A stretch of DNA of 64,000 nt. Origin: Ruminococcus sp. (GTDB lineage: Bacteria; Bacillota; Clostridia; Oscillospirales; Ruminococcaceae). The position numbers and the translations under genes were made by a program. The notes under the pieces are model-generated. The model was not told where the DNA came from and ran no database searches. It saw only the letters and a list, made by a program, of their open reading frames with translations. The stretch spans positions 1-64,000 of the forward strand of contig JAGAOV010000025.1 in assembly GCA_017623515.1 (NCBI GenBank), in the 5' to 3' direction. Below are positions 26,815 to 35,882 of this stretch, piece by piece. The stretch's first letter is position 1, and every line of letters starts with the position of its first letter.

Positions 26815-27726
26815 ATGTCATTTTCAGATGAAGTGCGTACCGAGATACGCAGGACAATAAATGATCGGGACAAGCGTTTTGCCTGTCTTTACGGAATGCT
26901 CCTGTATACACGGCTATTCAATGAGACACAGATATGTATCCAGAGCGAAAGTGCGGAGGTTGCAGAGCTAGTCCCTAAGCTTTTCAGAACGGTTTTCGGT
27001 GAAGAGCCATTTTCAGATGAAAAGGAGGACGGCGGTCTTGTAAGCTTTACGGTAAACGATACGGAGCTTGCAGAAAAAATAATGAGTACATACAAAATAA
27101 ACCCGTCAGACCGGAGACTGAATATAGACAATATCGCAAACAACAGCACAGGCGCATTTCTTGCAGGAGTATTCCTTGTATGCGGAAGCGTAATTGATCC
27201 GAACAAGGAGTATCACCTTGAATTTGTAACACCCTCTGCGGCTCTTTGCAGTGACCTGAATGCTGTCCTGAGCGAATTCGGTGTTTCCGGAAGAACCATC
27301 CAGCGTAAAAAGTCCTTTGTCCTCTACCTCAAGGACAGCGAATGCATCGAGGATACTCTTACGTTCATGGGCGCACAGCAGTGCACTATCGACCTTATGA
27401 ATATAAAAATACGCAAGGATATGCGAAACAAGGCGAACCGTCTGAGAAACTGTGACGAGGCTAATATAAACAAGGTTGTAAATGCTGCCATGAGACAGAC
27501 AGAGGATATTCTTCTGCTGATGAAGCATAATGAGCTTGACAGCCTTTCACCTGAAATACAGGAGGCTGCAAAGCTGCGCCTTGAAAATCCGGAGCTTAGC
27601 CTGAAAGAAATAGGAGAACTGCTGACAGTTCCCATAGGACGTTCCGGAGTGAATCATCGTTTCCAGAAAATAGCTGCCATAGCAAAGGAGCTGAGAGAAC
27701 ATGGTGCAGAAAAAGATACAGAGTGA
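26815..27726 (+). CDS. whiA: DNA-binding protein WhiA
   Basis: A 303-residue protein that fuses a degenerate LAGLIDADG fold to a C-terminal helix-turn-helix. In Firmicutes it influences cell division and chromosome segregation. Seen: MSFSDEVRTEI at the start, a middle block FLAGVFLVCGSVIDP...YHLEF, and the C-terminal LSLKEIGELL..PIGRSGVNHRFQKI HTH. Length is normal. The gene overlaps dnaE by 26 bp, so their translation is probably coupled. Confidence 0.95.
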   Translation: MSFSDEVRTEIRRTINDRDKRFACLYGMLLYTRLFNETQICIQSESAEVAELVPKLFRTVFGEEPFSDEKEDGGLVSFTVNDTELAEKIMSTYKINPSDRRLNIDNIANNSTGAFLAGVFLVCGSVIDPNKEYHLEFVTPSAALCSDLNAVLSEFGVSGRTIQRKKSFVLYLKDSECIEDTLTFMGAQQCTIDLMNIKIRKDMRNKANRLRNCDEANINKVVNAAMRQTEDILLLMKHNELDSLSPEIQEAAKLRLENPELSLKEIGELLTVPIGRSGVNHRFQKIAAIAKELREHGAEKDTE

Positions 27727-30700
27727 GGATTTTGTACACCTTCACGTACACAGCGTCTACAGCCTTCTTGACGGCGCATGCCGTATAGAGGAACTTATAG
27801 AACATGTAAAGGCTCTGGGACAAACCTCCGTTGCTGTTACAGACCACGGTAATCTGTATGCAGCAGTGCAGTTCGCACATGCTGCTGAAAAAGCCGGCGT
27901 ACATCCGGTCATAGGCTGTGAGGTCTACGTTGCAGCACGTACACGCTTCGACAAGGAACATGCCCTTGACCGTACAAGCGATCATCTGATATTGCTTTGC
28001 GAGAATGAAACCGGCTACAAGAACCTTGTCCAGCTTGTAACAAAGGCAAATCTTGAGGGCTTCTATCACCGTCCGAGAGTTGACGAGGAGCTGCTGCGTG
28101 AGTATAGTGATGGTCTTATATGCCTGTCCGGCTGCATTGCAGGAAAAGTCCCAAGGCTTATTCTTGCCGGAGAATACGAACGTGCAAAGGCGGCTGCCTT
28201 GTTCTACAGAGAGATATTCGGTGAGAACAATTACTTTATTGAAGTGCAGAACCACGGTATCAGGGAAGAACTTAACGTTCTGCCAAAGCTTATCCGCCTT
28301 TCCCGTGAAACGGGTATACCTCTTGCAGCAGCAAATGACGCACACTATATAACTAAAGAGGATTCCTCCATGCAGAATGTTCTCCTCTGTATCCAGACAG
28401 GACGAACCATTGAGGACAATTCCGGAATGGGTTTTGAGACAGAGGAATTCTACCTGAAAAGTACCGAGGAAATGGCAGAGCTTTTCGCCGCCGTTCCCGA
28501 TGCTGTGACCAATACGGCAAGAATAGCTGAAAGATGCAATGTGAAATTTGAAACAGGAAAGATTCATCTCCCGAAATTCCAGTCAAAGGACGGCGTAAGC
28601 TCAAATAAGCTTTTTGCATCTCTATGCAGAGAAGGTCTTATCAGAAAGTACGGCTCTTATCCTCCTAAGGAAGCCGTAGAGCGAATGAAGCATGAGATGA
28701 GCGTAATAGGAAAAATGGGCTTTGTGGACTATTTTCTTATTGTATGGGATTATGTTTCCTTTGCAAGAAAGAATAACATTCCTGTTGGTCCGGGAAGAGG
28801 TTCGGGAGCAGGCAGCATATGCGCTTACTGCCTTGACATAACCCAGATAGATCCGCTGAAATATGGTCTGCTCTTTGAAAGATTCCTCAATCCTGAAAGA
28901 GTAAGCATGCCGGATTTTGATATAGATTTCTGTATAGAAGGACGTCAGAAGGTAAAAGATTACGTAATAGAGAGATATGGTAAGGAATGTGTTTCTGAGA
29001 TAATAACCTTTGACGTTATGAAAGCAAGGGGTGCAGTGCGTGATACAGGACGTGCAATGAACATACCTTATGCGCTGTGCGACAGGATAGCAAAGCTTAT
29101 AGATCCGATGCGCAGTATCAAAGAAAATCTTGACGCAAAGGACGGCGAGGAACTTAGTCAGATATACAGAACAGATACGAATGCCAGAAAGCTTATTGAT
29201 ATGGCAATGCGTCTTGAGGGAGTTCCGAGACATACCTCAACGCATGCAGCAGGTGTTATAATCTCAGCTTTTCCTATAGAGCAGCTTGTTCCCATGCAGT
29301 ATAATGATGACACGGTTGTAACACAGTATACAATGAATACTCTTGAAAGTCTTGGACTTCTCAAGTTTGACTTTCTGGGACTCAGAAACCTTACCGTGAT
29401 ACGTGACTGTATCCGAGAGATACACCAGTATGAGCCTGATTTTTCCATAGATGACATGCCTCTTGATGATCCGGATGTATATAAAATGATGTCATTGGGC
29501 GATACTACAGGTGTTTTCCAGTTTGAAAGTGCAGGCATGCGGCGTGTTCTTATGCAGCTTCAGCCGGAGAATATAGAAGACCTCATAGCAGTGCTGTCAC
29601 TCTACAGACCAGGGCCGAGAGATTCAATACCAAAGTATATCGAGAACCGTCATCATCCGGAGAACATCACCTATGCACATCCTCTTCTTGAGCCTATACT
29701 CAGAGTTACAAACGGATGTATAGTCTATCAGGAACAGGTAATGGAGATCTGCCGAAGTCTTGCCGGCTACTCCTATGGAAGAGCAGACCTTGTGCGCCGT
29801 GCCATGTCCAAGAAGAAGCGAGATGTAATGGAAAAGGAGAGGAGGATATTCATTTACGGTGACGGCGAAAGCATAGCCGGAGCAATATCAAAGGGAGTTC
29901 CACGGGGAATCGCAGAACAGATATTTGACGAGATTTCAGGCTTTGCGTCATACGCTTTCAATAAATCACATGCTGCGGCATATTCATACCTTGCATATCA
30001 GACGGCATATCTGAAAAAATATTATTTTGCAGACTATATGGCTGCACTTATGACCAGCGTTACCGGAGATACTCCCAAGCTGCTTTCATATATGGAGCAG
30101 TGCGTCAGCAGCGGTGTGAGGATACTTCCTCCTCATGTAAACGAAAGCGGTCTTGTATTCCGCAGAAACGGCAAAGATATAAGTTTCGGACTTCTTGCAG
30201 TGAAAAATCTTGGGTATGCGTTTATCCGCAGTCTGGTACAGGAAAGAGAAAAAGGCGGCAGGTTCAGCGGACTTCATGACTTCTGCCGGAGGATGGCAGG
30301 AACAGAACTCAATAAACGTGGTCTTGAAAGTCTTATTTGCTGCGGAGCATTTGACGGACTGGGACTTAACCGGAGACAGATGCTTGCACATTATGAGAGC
30401 ATACTTGAATCAAGCCGTGATATGCTTTATGAACAGGTAGAGGGACAGATGGACTTTTTCGGCGGAACAGGCGGAAGTACCATGTACGAGTCAGAAGTAA
30501 GACCAATGCCGGAATTTCCGGATGAAGAACTTCTGCGGCTTGAAAAGGAATATGCAGGAATGTATCTGTCGGGACATCCGCTTAGGAACTACAGACTGGC
30601 GGCAGGACTTCTCCACGCTATGGATTTTGGAGAAATGAATGAGCTTTCCTCATCGGATATTGACGGAATGCAGGTATCCTCGGTATGCATCGTCCGTCAA

Positions 30701-31153
30701 GTAAAGAAGCATGTTACAAAAAAAGGCGATGTTATGTGCTTTATGACCTGTGAGGATGCTGCAGATGAGATGGATTGTGTTGTATTTCCGAATCTTTTCA
30801 GAGCGTCAAAGCATAAGCTTGCACCGGACAGCGTGGTATATATCTCCGGAAAGCTCAGTGTCAAGGACGATGAGGCAAGCCTTGTATGCGACAGTATCCT
30901 CAGTGCGCAGGAGCTTCAGAGAAAGATAGAATGCGCAAGGCTCTGCTGCAAGATAATTTCAGAAAAAAAGGATACCATAGGAGCAATAACATCTCTTTGT
31001 GCGGAGCATGAGGGAAATATGCCATTCTGCTTCTACTTTACGGACAAGCGTAAGATGGCAGCACCAAGAACTATACACGGCGTGCAGCTTTCTGATAATT
31101 TCATAGCTAAGCTGCGTGAGCTTGCAGGTGAGGCAAATATAGGTATCATATAG
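27701..31153 (+). CDS. dnaE: DNA polymerase III subunit alpha (DnaE type)
   Basis: A 1150-residue replicative polymerase. The N-terminal PHP domain is marked by HLHVHSVYSLLDGAC, VTDHGNLYA and HPVIGCEVYV; the polymerase core by PVGPGRGSGAGS and the catalytic acidic cluster in MPDFDIDFC (~residues 360-415), then GVPRHTSTHAAG; an OB-fold lies near the C-terminus. It is DnaE1-like in length. Gram-positives normally also have PolC; that gene is not in this window. The ATG lies inside the end of whiA. Pairing of dnaE with pfkA downstream is common in Clostridia. Confidence 0.96.
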   Translation: MVQKKIQSEDFVHLHVHSVYSLLDGACRIEELIEHVKALGQTSVAVTDHGNLYAAVQFAHAAEKAGVHPVIGCEVYVAARTRFDKEHALDRTSDHLILLCENETGYKNLVQLVTKANLEGFYHRPRVDEELLREYSDGLICLSGCIAGKVPRLILAGEYERAKAAALFYREIFGENNYFIEVQNHGIREELNVLPKLIRLSRETGIPLAAANDAHYITKEDSSMQNVLLCIQTGRTIEDNSGMGFETEEFYLKSTEEMAELFAAVPDAVTNTARIAERCNVKFETGKIHLPKFQSKDGVSSNKLFASLCREGLIRKYGSYPPKEAVERMKHEMSVIGKMGFVDYFLIVWDYVSFARKNNIPVGPGRGSGAGSICAYCLDITQIDPLKYGLLFERFLNPERVSMPDFDIDFCIEGRQKVKDYVIERYGKECVSEIITFDVMKARGAVRDTGRAMNIPYALCDRIAKLIDPMRSIKENLDAKDGEELSQIYRTDTNARKLIDMAMRLEGVPRHTSTHAAGVIISAFPIEQLVPMQYNDDTVVTQYTMNTLESLGLLKFDFLGLRNLTVIRDCIREIHQYEPDFSIDDMPLDDPDVYKMMSLGDTTGVFQFESAGMRRVLMQLQPENIEDLIAVLSLYRPGPRDSIPKYIENRHHPENITYAHPLLEPILRVTNGCIVYQEQVMEICRSLAGYSYGRADLVRRAMSKKKRDVMEKERRIFIYGDGESIAGAISKGVPRGIAEQIFDEISGFASYAFNKSHAAAYSYLAYQTAYLKKYYFADYMAALMTSVTGDTPKLLSYMEQCVSSGVRILPPHVNESGLVFRRNGKDISFGLLAVKNLGYAFIRSLVQEREKGGRFSGLHDFCRRMAGTELNKRGLESLICCGAFDGLGLNRRQMLAHYESILESSRDMLYEQVEGQMDFFGGTGGSTMYESEVRPMPEFPDEELLRLEKEYAGMYLSGHPLRNYRLAAGLLHAMDFGEMNELSSSDIDGMQVSSVCIVRQVKKHVTKKGDVMCFMTCEDAADEMDCVVFPNLFRASKHKLAPDSVVYISGKLSVKDDEASLVCDSILSAQELQRKIECARLCCKIISEKKDTIGAITSLCAEHEGNMPFCFYFTDKRKMAAPRTIHGVQLSDNFIAKLRELAGEANIGII

Positions 31154-31211
31154 TTTTTGTAGCAGTCCGTTTGTCAATATACAATAAAATGTTAAATTTT
31201 GCAGTTGGTTC

Positions 31212-31239
31212 TTGACAAATGAAATATATGAGGTATAAT
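31212..31239 (+). promoter_or_regulatory. Promoter of pfkA
   Basis: TTGACA, a 16-bp spacer and TATAAT, 80 bp before the pfkA ATG. This lets the glycolytic gene be expressed apart from dnaE. Confidence 0.8.
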
Positions 31240-31319
31240 TATAGTATAATGTTAAGTTATGTGTTCGGCATGTGCGCAGGTACATTCCGGAATTATGTAG
31301 ATAATCGGAGGAGAAAAAT

Positions 31320-32285
31320 ATGATTAAGACAATTGGTGTACTGACAAGCGGCGGTGACGCTCCCGGTATGAATGCGGCTATACGTGCCGTAGTTCGTGCA
31401 GCTCTGAAGAAGGGTATCAAGGTATATGGTATCCGCCGTGGTTTCTGCGGTCTTATTGACGGTGATATTTTTGAGATGGACGAAATGAGCGTTTCCAACA
31501 TCACTCACAAGGGCGGTACAATGCTTTACACAGCAAGAAGTGCTGAATTCCGTACAGAAGAGGGTATGCAGATCGCAAAGGCTAACTGTGAAAAGTTCGG
31601 TCTTGAGGGTATCGTAGTACTGGGCGGTGACGGTTCATTCCGTGGTGCAGCCGACCTTTCCGCAAGAGGCATTCTTGCAGTAGGTATTCCCTGTACAATT
31701 GACAACGATATTTCCTGCACAGAGTATACTATCGGCTATGATACAGCTATGAATACAGCTATGGAAATGATCGACAAGCTTCAGGATACAAGCCAGTCTC
31801 ACGATCGCTGCTCCGTAGTAGAGGTAATGGGCAGAGGTGCAGGCTTCATTGCTGTAAATACAGCTGTAGCATGCGGAGCTATTGAGATCATTACAAAGGA
31901 AATGCCCTATGATCTGAATCAGATCGCAAAGGATATGCTGGAATGCAAGAAGAAGGGCAAGCAGAACTTTATCATCGTTGTTTCTGAAAATGTTGGTCAC
32001 TCACAGGAAATCGCTACCTCCATTCAGGAAAAGACAGGCATCGAGGCTCGTGCAACAATTCTCGGTCATGTACAGAGAGGCGGCTCACCGACAGTAAGAG
32101 ACCGTGTTGTAGCAAGTGAAATGGGCTACTATGCAGTAGAGCTTCTGTCTCAGGGTATCAGCAACCGTGTTGTAGGTATGCAGAAGAATGAGATCGTAGA
32201 CTTCGACATTCAGGAAGCACTTTCCATGAAGAAGTCCTATGACGAGAGACTGCACAAGATCGCACAGGATATTGCATTCTTCTAA
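31320..32285 (+). CDS. pfkA: ATP-dependent 6-phosphofructokinase
   Basis: A 321-residue PfkA. It phosphorylates fructose-6-phosphate to the 1,6-bisphosphate, the committed step of glycolysis. Seen: LTSGGDAPGMNA, VLGGDGSFRGA (Gly after the Asp, typical of ATP users), TIDND, the MGRGAG substrate segment and HVQRGGSP. The residue before TIDND is Cys where many enzymes have Gly, a variant I know from other Clostridia. AATCGGAGGAG precedes the ATG. Its codon use (frequent GGT/GCT, GAG) suggests high expression. A second PFK lies at 58302-59384. Confidence 0.96.
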   Translation: MIKTIGVLTSGGDAPGMNAAIRAVVRAALKKGIKVYGIRRGFCGLIDGDIFEMDEMSVSNITHKGGTMLYTARSAEFRTEEGMQIAKANCEKFGLEGIVVLGGDGSFRGAADLSARGILAVGIPCTIDNDISCTEYTIGYDTAMNTAMEMIDKLQDTSQSHDRCSVVEVMGRGAGFIAVNTAVACGAIEIITKEMPYDLNQIAKDMLECKKKGKQNFIIVVSENVGHSQEIATSIQEKTGIEARATILGHVQRGGSPTVRDRVVASEMGYYAVELLSQGISNRVVGMQKNEIVDFDIQEALSMKKSYDERLHKIAQDIAFF

Positions 32286-32305
32286 GAATAACTGAAAAGC
32301 AAAGT

Positions 32306-32327
32306 GCACCGTCTGAAAAGGCGGTGC
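32306..32327 (+). terminator. Terminator of pfkA
   Basis: GCACCGTC TGAAAA GGCGGTGC followed by TTTTTTG, ~20 bp after the stop. Confidence 0.9.
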
Positions 32328-32356
32328 TTTTTTGTCAGGAGAAATTATGAAACAGG

Positions 32357-32391
32357 AAATGCCGCCTGAAACAAGACAGACGGCATTTCAA
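32357..32391. terminator. Hairpin at the 3' side of mscL
   Basis: AAATGCCGCCTG and CAGACGGCATTT pair with one bulge around AAACAAGA. It lies ~30 bp beyond the mscL stop, converging with pfkA. Confidence 0.6.
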
Positions 32392-32418
32392 CATATGTAG
32401 AATAGTAAAGGGAAAAGC

Positions 32419-32838
32419 TTATTTCTTGGAGTTCTGTTCCTTCAGGAGGTCACGTATCTCAGTGAGGAGAAGTTCTTCCTTAGACGGCTTAGGCGGAGCA
32501 GCCGGCTTCTTGCGGCGGAACTTGTTGATGGTCTTGACAACAGCGAATACGCATGCAGCGGTCAGCAGGAAATTGATAACAGCCTGAATGAAAAGACCGA
32601 TAGCAAGGTTCGCAGTACCTACCGAAATAGTCATTTCGGAGAATCCGATACCGCCGATGATAATGCCGATAAGAGGTGTGAAGATGTCGTTTACCAGAGA
32701 GTTGACGATTGCAGTGAATGCAGAACCAATAATGAGACCGACCGCCATATCAAGTACATTTCCCTTGGAAATGAATTCCTTGAATTCAGCGATAATGCTT
32801 TTCTTCTTGTCGGGTTCTTTTTTGATTTCATCTGCCAT
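32419..32838 (-). CDS. mscL: Large-conductance mechanosensitive channel MscL
   Basis: A 139-residue membrane protein that opens under membrane tension to release solutes during osmotic downshock. The first helix (KEFISKGNVLDMAVGLIIG) is the family signature, with TM1 ~25-50 and TM2 ~75-100, and a charged C-terminal helix (KEELLLTEIRDLLKEQ). AAAGGAAG precedes the ATG. It is 27 bp from the carboxypeptidase gene upstream, probably co-transcribed. Confidence 0.96.
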   Translation of the reverse strand: MADEIKKEPDKKKSIIAEFKEFISKGNVLDMAVGLIIGSAFTAIVNSLVNDIFTPLIGIIIGGIGFSEMTISVGTANLAIGLFIQAVINFLLTAACVFAVVKTINKFRRKKPAAPPKPSKEELLLTEIRDLLKEQNSKK

Positions 32839-32865
32839 GTTTATTACTTCCTTTCAGTAAATAAT

Positions 32866-34044
32866 TTATCCTACGGCTTCTACAGTAGTTGTAGTGGTAG
32901 TGTCAGAAGCCGTAATATACGTAGAATCAGTAGTTACAACGTTTCCGTATTCGTCTGTAGTGATACCAGTAACCTCTTCAACCGGCTTGGTATATGATAC
33001 CAGTTCTCTTGTCTCATGGAGATCTATTGTAACAATAAAACCATCAATATTGTTTCCGGAGACAGAGTAGTCAGCATCGGGCTTTACAGGGATATGGGTT
33101 ACATCAGAGTCAGTATCCGCAGGGACAAAATATACCTCATAAGCAGCACCATTGCTGTCGATTATTTCCATAGGTGCGTCAACGGAATACTCATTCAGTT
33201 CACTTATATATTCCTCAAGACAGATACCGCTTTGCATAATATAATAAGCGTGAGGTCTGCCAACATATCTGTAATGCCATGATTCATACTGTATATCAGT
33301 AAGCTCGGTTTTATCCTCAGGGTAACGGAGAATATATCCGTAATCGGAACAATGCTGGTCTATCCAGTCATAATCGCCTGTGCCGTCATATTCACCGGAA
33401 GTACCGTCAGGGAAGAAGAGAGAGAAGTCAAGGGCATAACCGGTTTCATGTTCGCTGTGCCCTGGCTTTGCAACAAGAGTGGATGTGGTGAGACCGGTAA
33501 GTTCAAGGTCAGCATCATAGAGAGCCTGCTGTTCTTCAAGAGTACGGTATCCGTCAACAATGAGAATATCATTGTGAGCTGTAGCAGAATAAAAGTCATC
33601 CAGCATACTGTTAAGATATGGTATAGCCTCCTCCTGCATGCTGATATGCATGCCGCTTACACTATACGAGTCAGTTTTTTTCTCAAAAAGAGGGGTTATA
33701 TTTGCATCAGCCGCACTCTGGAAGGGATAGCTGCTGTTTACCAGAATAAGTTCACCCTTGTATATTTCGTCATTTTTCACAGCAACAGATTCGTATATGG
33801 ATTCTGTTGGTGCAGGTGAGGCATCAGTAACCACAGAACCATTGTCAGGAACAGCCGGCTGCTGTACACTGTAATCAATATCCTTTCCGCTGAGAGGGTC
33901 AATATTATTCATGCCAATTGCAAGGGGATAACCTACAGCAAAGGAAAACAATGCGAAAACAAGGACAGCGGAGATAATATCCATAGCCTTGCGTATGGCA
34001 CGCTTTTTTTTACGTCTGAGAATAGCTTCTTTATTTCCAGCCAA
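32866..34044 (-). CDS. D-alanyl-D-alanine carboxypeptidase, M15B (VanY-like), membrane-anchored
   Basis: A 392-residue protein with a basic N-terminus, one membrane segment (~20-42) and an extracellular zinc peptidase domain (~130-290). Zinc-site motifs SEHETGYALDF and ESWHYRYVG are intact, as is the VDGYRTLEEQQALY segment. It trims the terminal D-Ala from peptidoglycan stem peptides. A ~100-residue tail ending in a Thr-rich stretch has no recognised domain. The start is a TTG at 34044, set by AAAGGAG nine bases upstream. VanY-like is by fold; no vancomycin-resistance genes are nearby. Confidence 0.92.
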   Translation of the reverse strand: MAGNKEAILRRKKKRAIRKAMDIISAVLVFALFSFAVGYPLAIGMNNIDPLSGKDIDYSVQQPAVPDNGSVVTDASPAPTESIYESVAVKNDEIYKGELILVNSSYPFQSAADANITPLFEKKTDSYSVSGMHISMQEEAIPYLNSMLDDFYSATAHNDILIVDGYRTLEEQQALYDADLELTGLTTSTLVAKPGHSEHETGYALDFSLFFPDGTSGEYDGTGDYDWIDQHCSDYGYILRYPEDKTELTDIQYESWHYRYVGRPHAYYIMQSGICLEEYISELNEYSVDAPMEIIDSNGAAYEVYFVPADTDSDVTHIPVKPDADYSVSGNNIDGFIVTIDLHETRELVSYTKPVEEVTGITTDEYGNVVTTDSTYITASDTTTTTTVEAVG

Positions 34045-34068
34045 GTAAAACAGCTCCTTTCTGAAAAT

Positions 34069-34110
34069 ACATATCTGGAAGTTACAGATATATTATACCA
34101 CATAATCCAG
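34069..34110 (-). promoter_or_regulatory. Promoter of the carboxypeptidase-mscL pair
   Basis: On the minus strand GTGGTATAATATATC gives a consensus TATAAT (~34094-34099), with a weak -35. A small hairpin ATATCTG/CAGATAT follows in the leader. Confidence 0.55.
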
Positions 34111-34277
34111 AAAATGAAAAGAGATTTTTCGTGATTTTTCAAATTTTTTGGAAGAAAAGCTCATGTTCTGAAAAGAGGAAAAAACTGGAGTTTTGCAGAA
34201 GTGACAATACTTTGCGCAACTCTGGGTTGAAAACTAAAGAAAGTACTGATTTTTCGGGTGATATGGGTGTGTTTGTA

Positions 34278-34306
34278 TTGACAATTCAGATAAGCTGTGC
34301 TATAAT
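34278..34306 (+). promoter_or_regulatory. Consensus promoter of the AspT-like gene
   Basis: TTGACA, a 17-bp spacer and TATAAT, a perfect housekeeping consensus 110 bp before the gene. Confidence 0.9.
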
Positions 34307-34350
34307 TCTTAAGGCTTTTCAGGCAGAAGCCGGAATAATACAGACAGGAC

Positions 34351-34385
34351 GTACCGGAAAGCGGTTATGCAGAGTTTTCCGGTAC
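34351..34385 (+). promoter_or_regulatory. Leader hairpin before the AspT-like gene
   Basis: GTACCGGAAA and TTTCCGGTAC form a perfect 10-bp stem around a 15-nt loop, ending 30 bp before the start codon and followed by GCCTTTG rather than a T-run. It may be an RNA control or stability element. Confidence 0.45.
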
Positions 34386-34415
34386 GCCTTTGAATGAAAC
34401 ACAAAGGAGAGGCGT

Positions 34416-35663
34416 ATGAAATTTCAATTACTCGAAGCTGCCGGTACGTATATCTTCAATATGAAGGCAATGGCAATTGTGCTGTTCTTCATCTTTGCTA
34501 TCATCGTAATCGGCTATCTTATCGGCAAGATCTCAGTCAAGGGTGTATCTCTTGGCACAGCAGCAATCTTTCTGGTTGCACTTTTCGCAGGACACTTCAA
34601 CGGCATCATGACAGGCGAAGGCGGTGCATGGGCTGACAGTGCAGGTACAATAGCACACTATATGAGCCTTGTACAGAATCTTGGTCTGGTGCTTTTTGTA
34701 ACATCCGTTGGTCTTATCGCAGGTCCGAGCTTTTTCAAGAATCTGAAGAAGAATGCAAAGTCCTATGTACTTCTCGGTGCGATCATTATTCTGTCAGGTA
34801 CAGCATGCTGCGCACTGATTACAATTCTCGTACCAGGTATGAATTCTGCAATGGCAACTGGTCTTATGTCTGGTTCTCTTACAAGTACACCTGCATTTGC
34901 AGCAGCGCAGGGTGCGCTTGAGGGTATTATTTCCGATGAACAGTTCAAGGAAATTTCCGTTGGTCACGCTGTAGCATATCCTTTCGGCGTTATCGGCGTT
35001 GTACTGTTCGTACAGATCATTCCTAAGGTTCTCAAGGCAAACATGGATGAAGAACGTGCAAAGCTGGTTATTGTAGACAGCGGCAAGGAAGAAACAAAGA
35101 AGAGCATGAAGCTCTTTGAAATGGACAAGTTCGGTCTTGGTTCATTTGCACTGGTAATTATGGCTGGTCTGCTTCTTGGTGCAGTCAATATTCCGCTTGG
35201 CGGCGGCAACTCCTTCAACCTTGGTACAACAGGCGGCCCGCTGATCATGGGACTGCTGTTCGGTCATTTCGGCAGAATCGGCAAGCTCAGCCTCAAGGTT
35301 AACGAGCATATGCTCAGCATCTTTCAGGAGCTTGGTCTCGTACTCTTCCTTATCGGCGCAGGTATCGACGGCGGTGCAGGCTTTGTGGCAACACTTTCCG
35401 AATACGGCCCGCTGCTGTTCGTATGGGGTGCGATCATGACAATAGTTCCTATGTTCATCGGCTTCTTCGTTGCTAAGTATGTTCTGAAGCTCAGCCTGTT
35501 CAACAACCTTGGTTCTATCACCGGCGGTATGACAAGCACACCTGCTCTCGGTTCACTTATTAATATGACAGGTACTCCTAACGTTGCATCTGCATATGCT
35601 GCAACCTATCCTATCGCTCTGATACTGGTTGTACTCTGCACACAGTTCCTGACATATCTTTAA
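34416..35663 (+). CDS. AspT/YidE-YbjL-family transporter
   Basis: A 415-residue membrane protein with ~10-11 helices and an internal duplication. Two matching blocks, GLVLFVTSVGLIAGPSFF...GSLTSTPAFAAA and GLVLFLIGAGIDGGAGF...GGMTSTPALGS, are typical of the AsPT exchanger family (aspartate:alanine antiporters and YidE/YbjL). The TrkA_C domains found between the halves in AspT itself are missing, replaced by ~40 charged residues. The substrate is unknown; an amino or organic acid is likely. AAAGGAG precedes the ATG. Confidence 0.85.
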   Translation: MKFQLLEAAGTYIFNMKAMAIVLFFIFAIIVIGYLIGKISVKGVSLGTAAIFLVALFAGHFNGIMTGEGGAWADSAGTIAHYMSLVQNLGLVLFVTSVGLIAGPSFFKNLKKNAKSYVLLGAIIILSGTACCALITILVPGMNSAMATGLMSGSLTSTPAFAAAQGALEGIISDEQFKEISVGHAVAYPFGVIGVVLFVQIIPKVLKANMDEERAKLVIVDSGKEETKKSMKLFEMDKFGLGSFALVIMAGLLLGAVNIPLGGGNSFNLGTTGGPLIMGLLFGHFGRIGKLSLKVNEHMLSIFQELGLVLFLIGAGIDGGAGFVATLSEYGPLLFVWGAIMTIVPMFIGFFVAKYVLKLSLFNNLGSITGGMTSTPALGSLINMTGTPNVASAYAATYPIALILVVLCTQFLTYL

Positions 35664-35694
35664 TTCACAGGATTAATATATATCTGCCTGACAC

Positions 35695-35722
35695 AGCGGC
35701 GTAAGCTTCGGCTTGCGCCGCT
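35695..35722 (+). terminator. Terminator of the AspT-like gene
   Basis: AGCGGCGTAAGC TTCG GCTTGCGCCGCT, a 12-bp stem with a stable UUCG loop, followed by TTATTGTGG TTTT. Confidence 0.9.
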
Positions 35723-35787
35723 TTATTGTGGTTTTGCATAAAGAAAGTGGTTGCTTTTTAGCAATATGCTGAAATTGCAGACATGCC

Positions 35788-35816
35788 TTGACAAAATGGG
35801 AAATATCTGCTAAAAT
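35788..35816 (+). promoter_or_regulatory. Promoter of the SSS transporter gene
   Basis: TTGACA, a 17-bp spacer and TAAAAT, followed by an A/T-rich leader with repeated CTTTAA/TTTAAAG strings. Confidence 0.8.
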
Positions 35817-35882
35817 TAATATGCTTTAACACTTTAGGTCTTTAAAGCTTTAAATTATTAAATTATGAAAGGAGCAATTGTA

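Noticed and set aside
31320..32285. Cys before TIDND in pfkA as a broken active site
   Set aside because: I know this Cys variant from other clostridial phosphofructokinases; all other catalytic segments are intact.
34351..34385. Known riboswitch before the AspT-like gene
   Set aside because: Only a simple hairpin is visible; no conserved riboswitch core was recognised.
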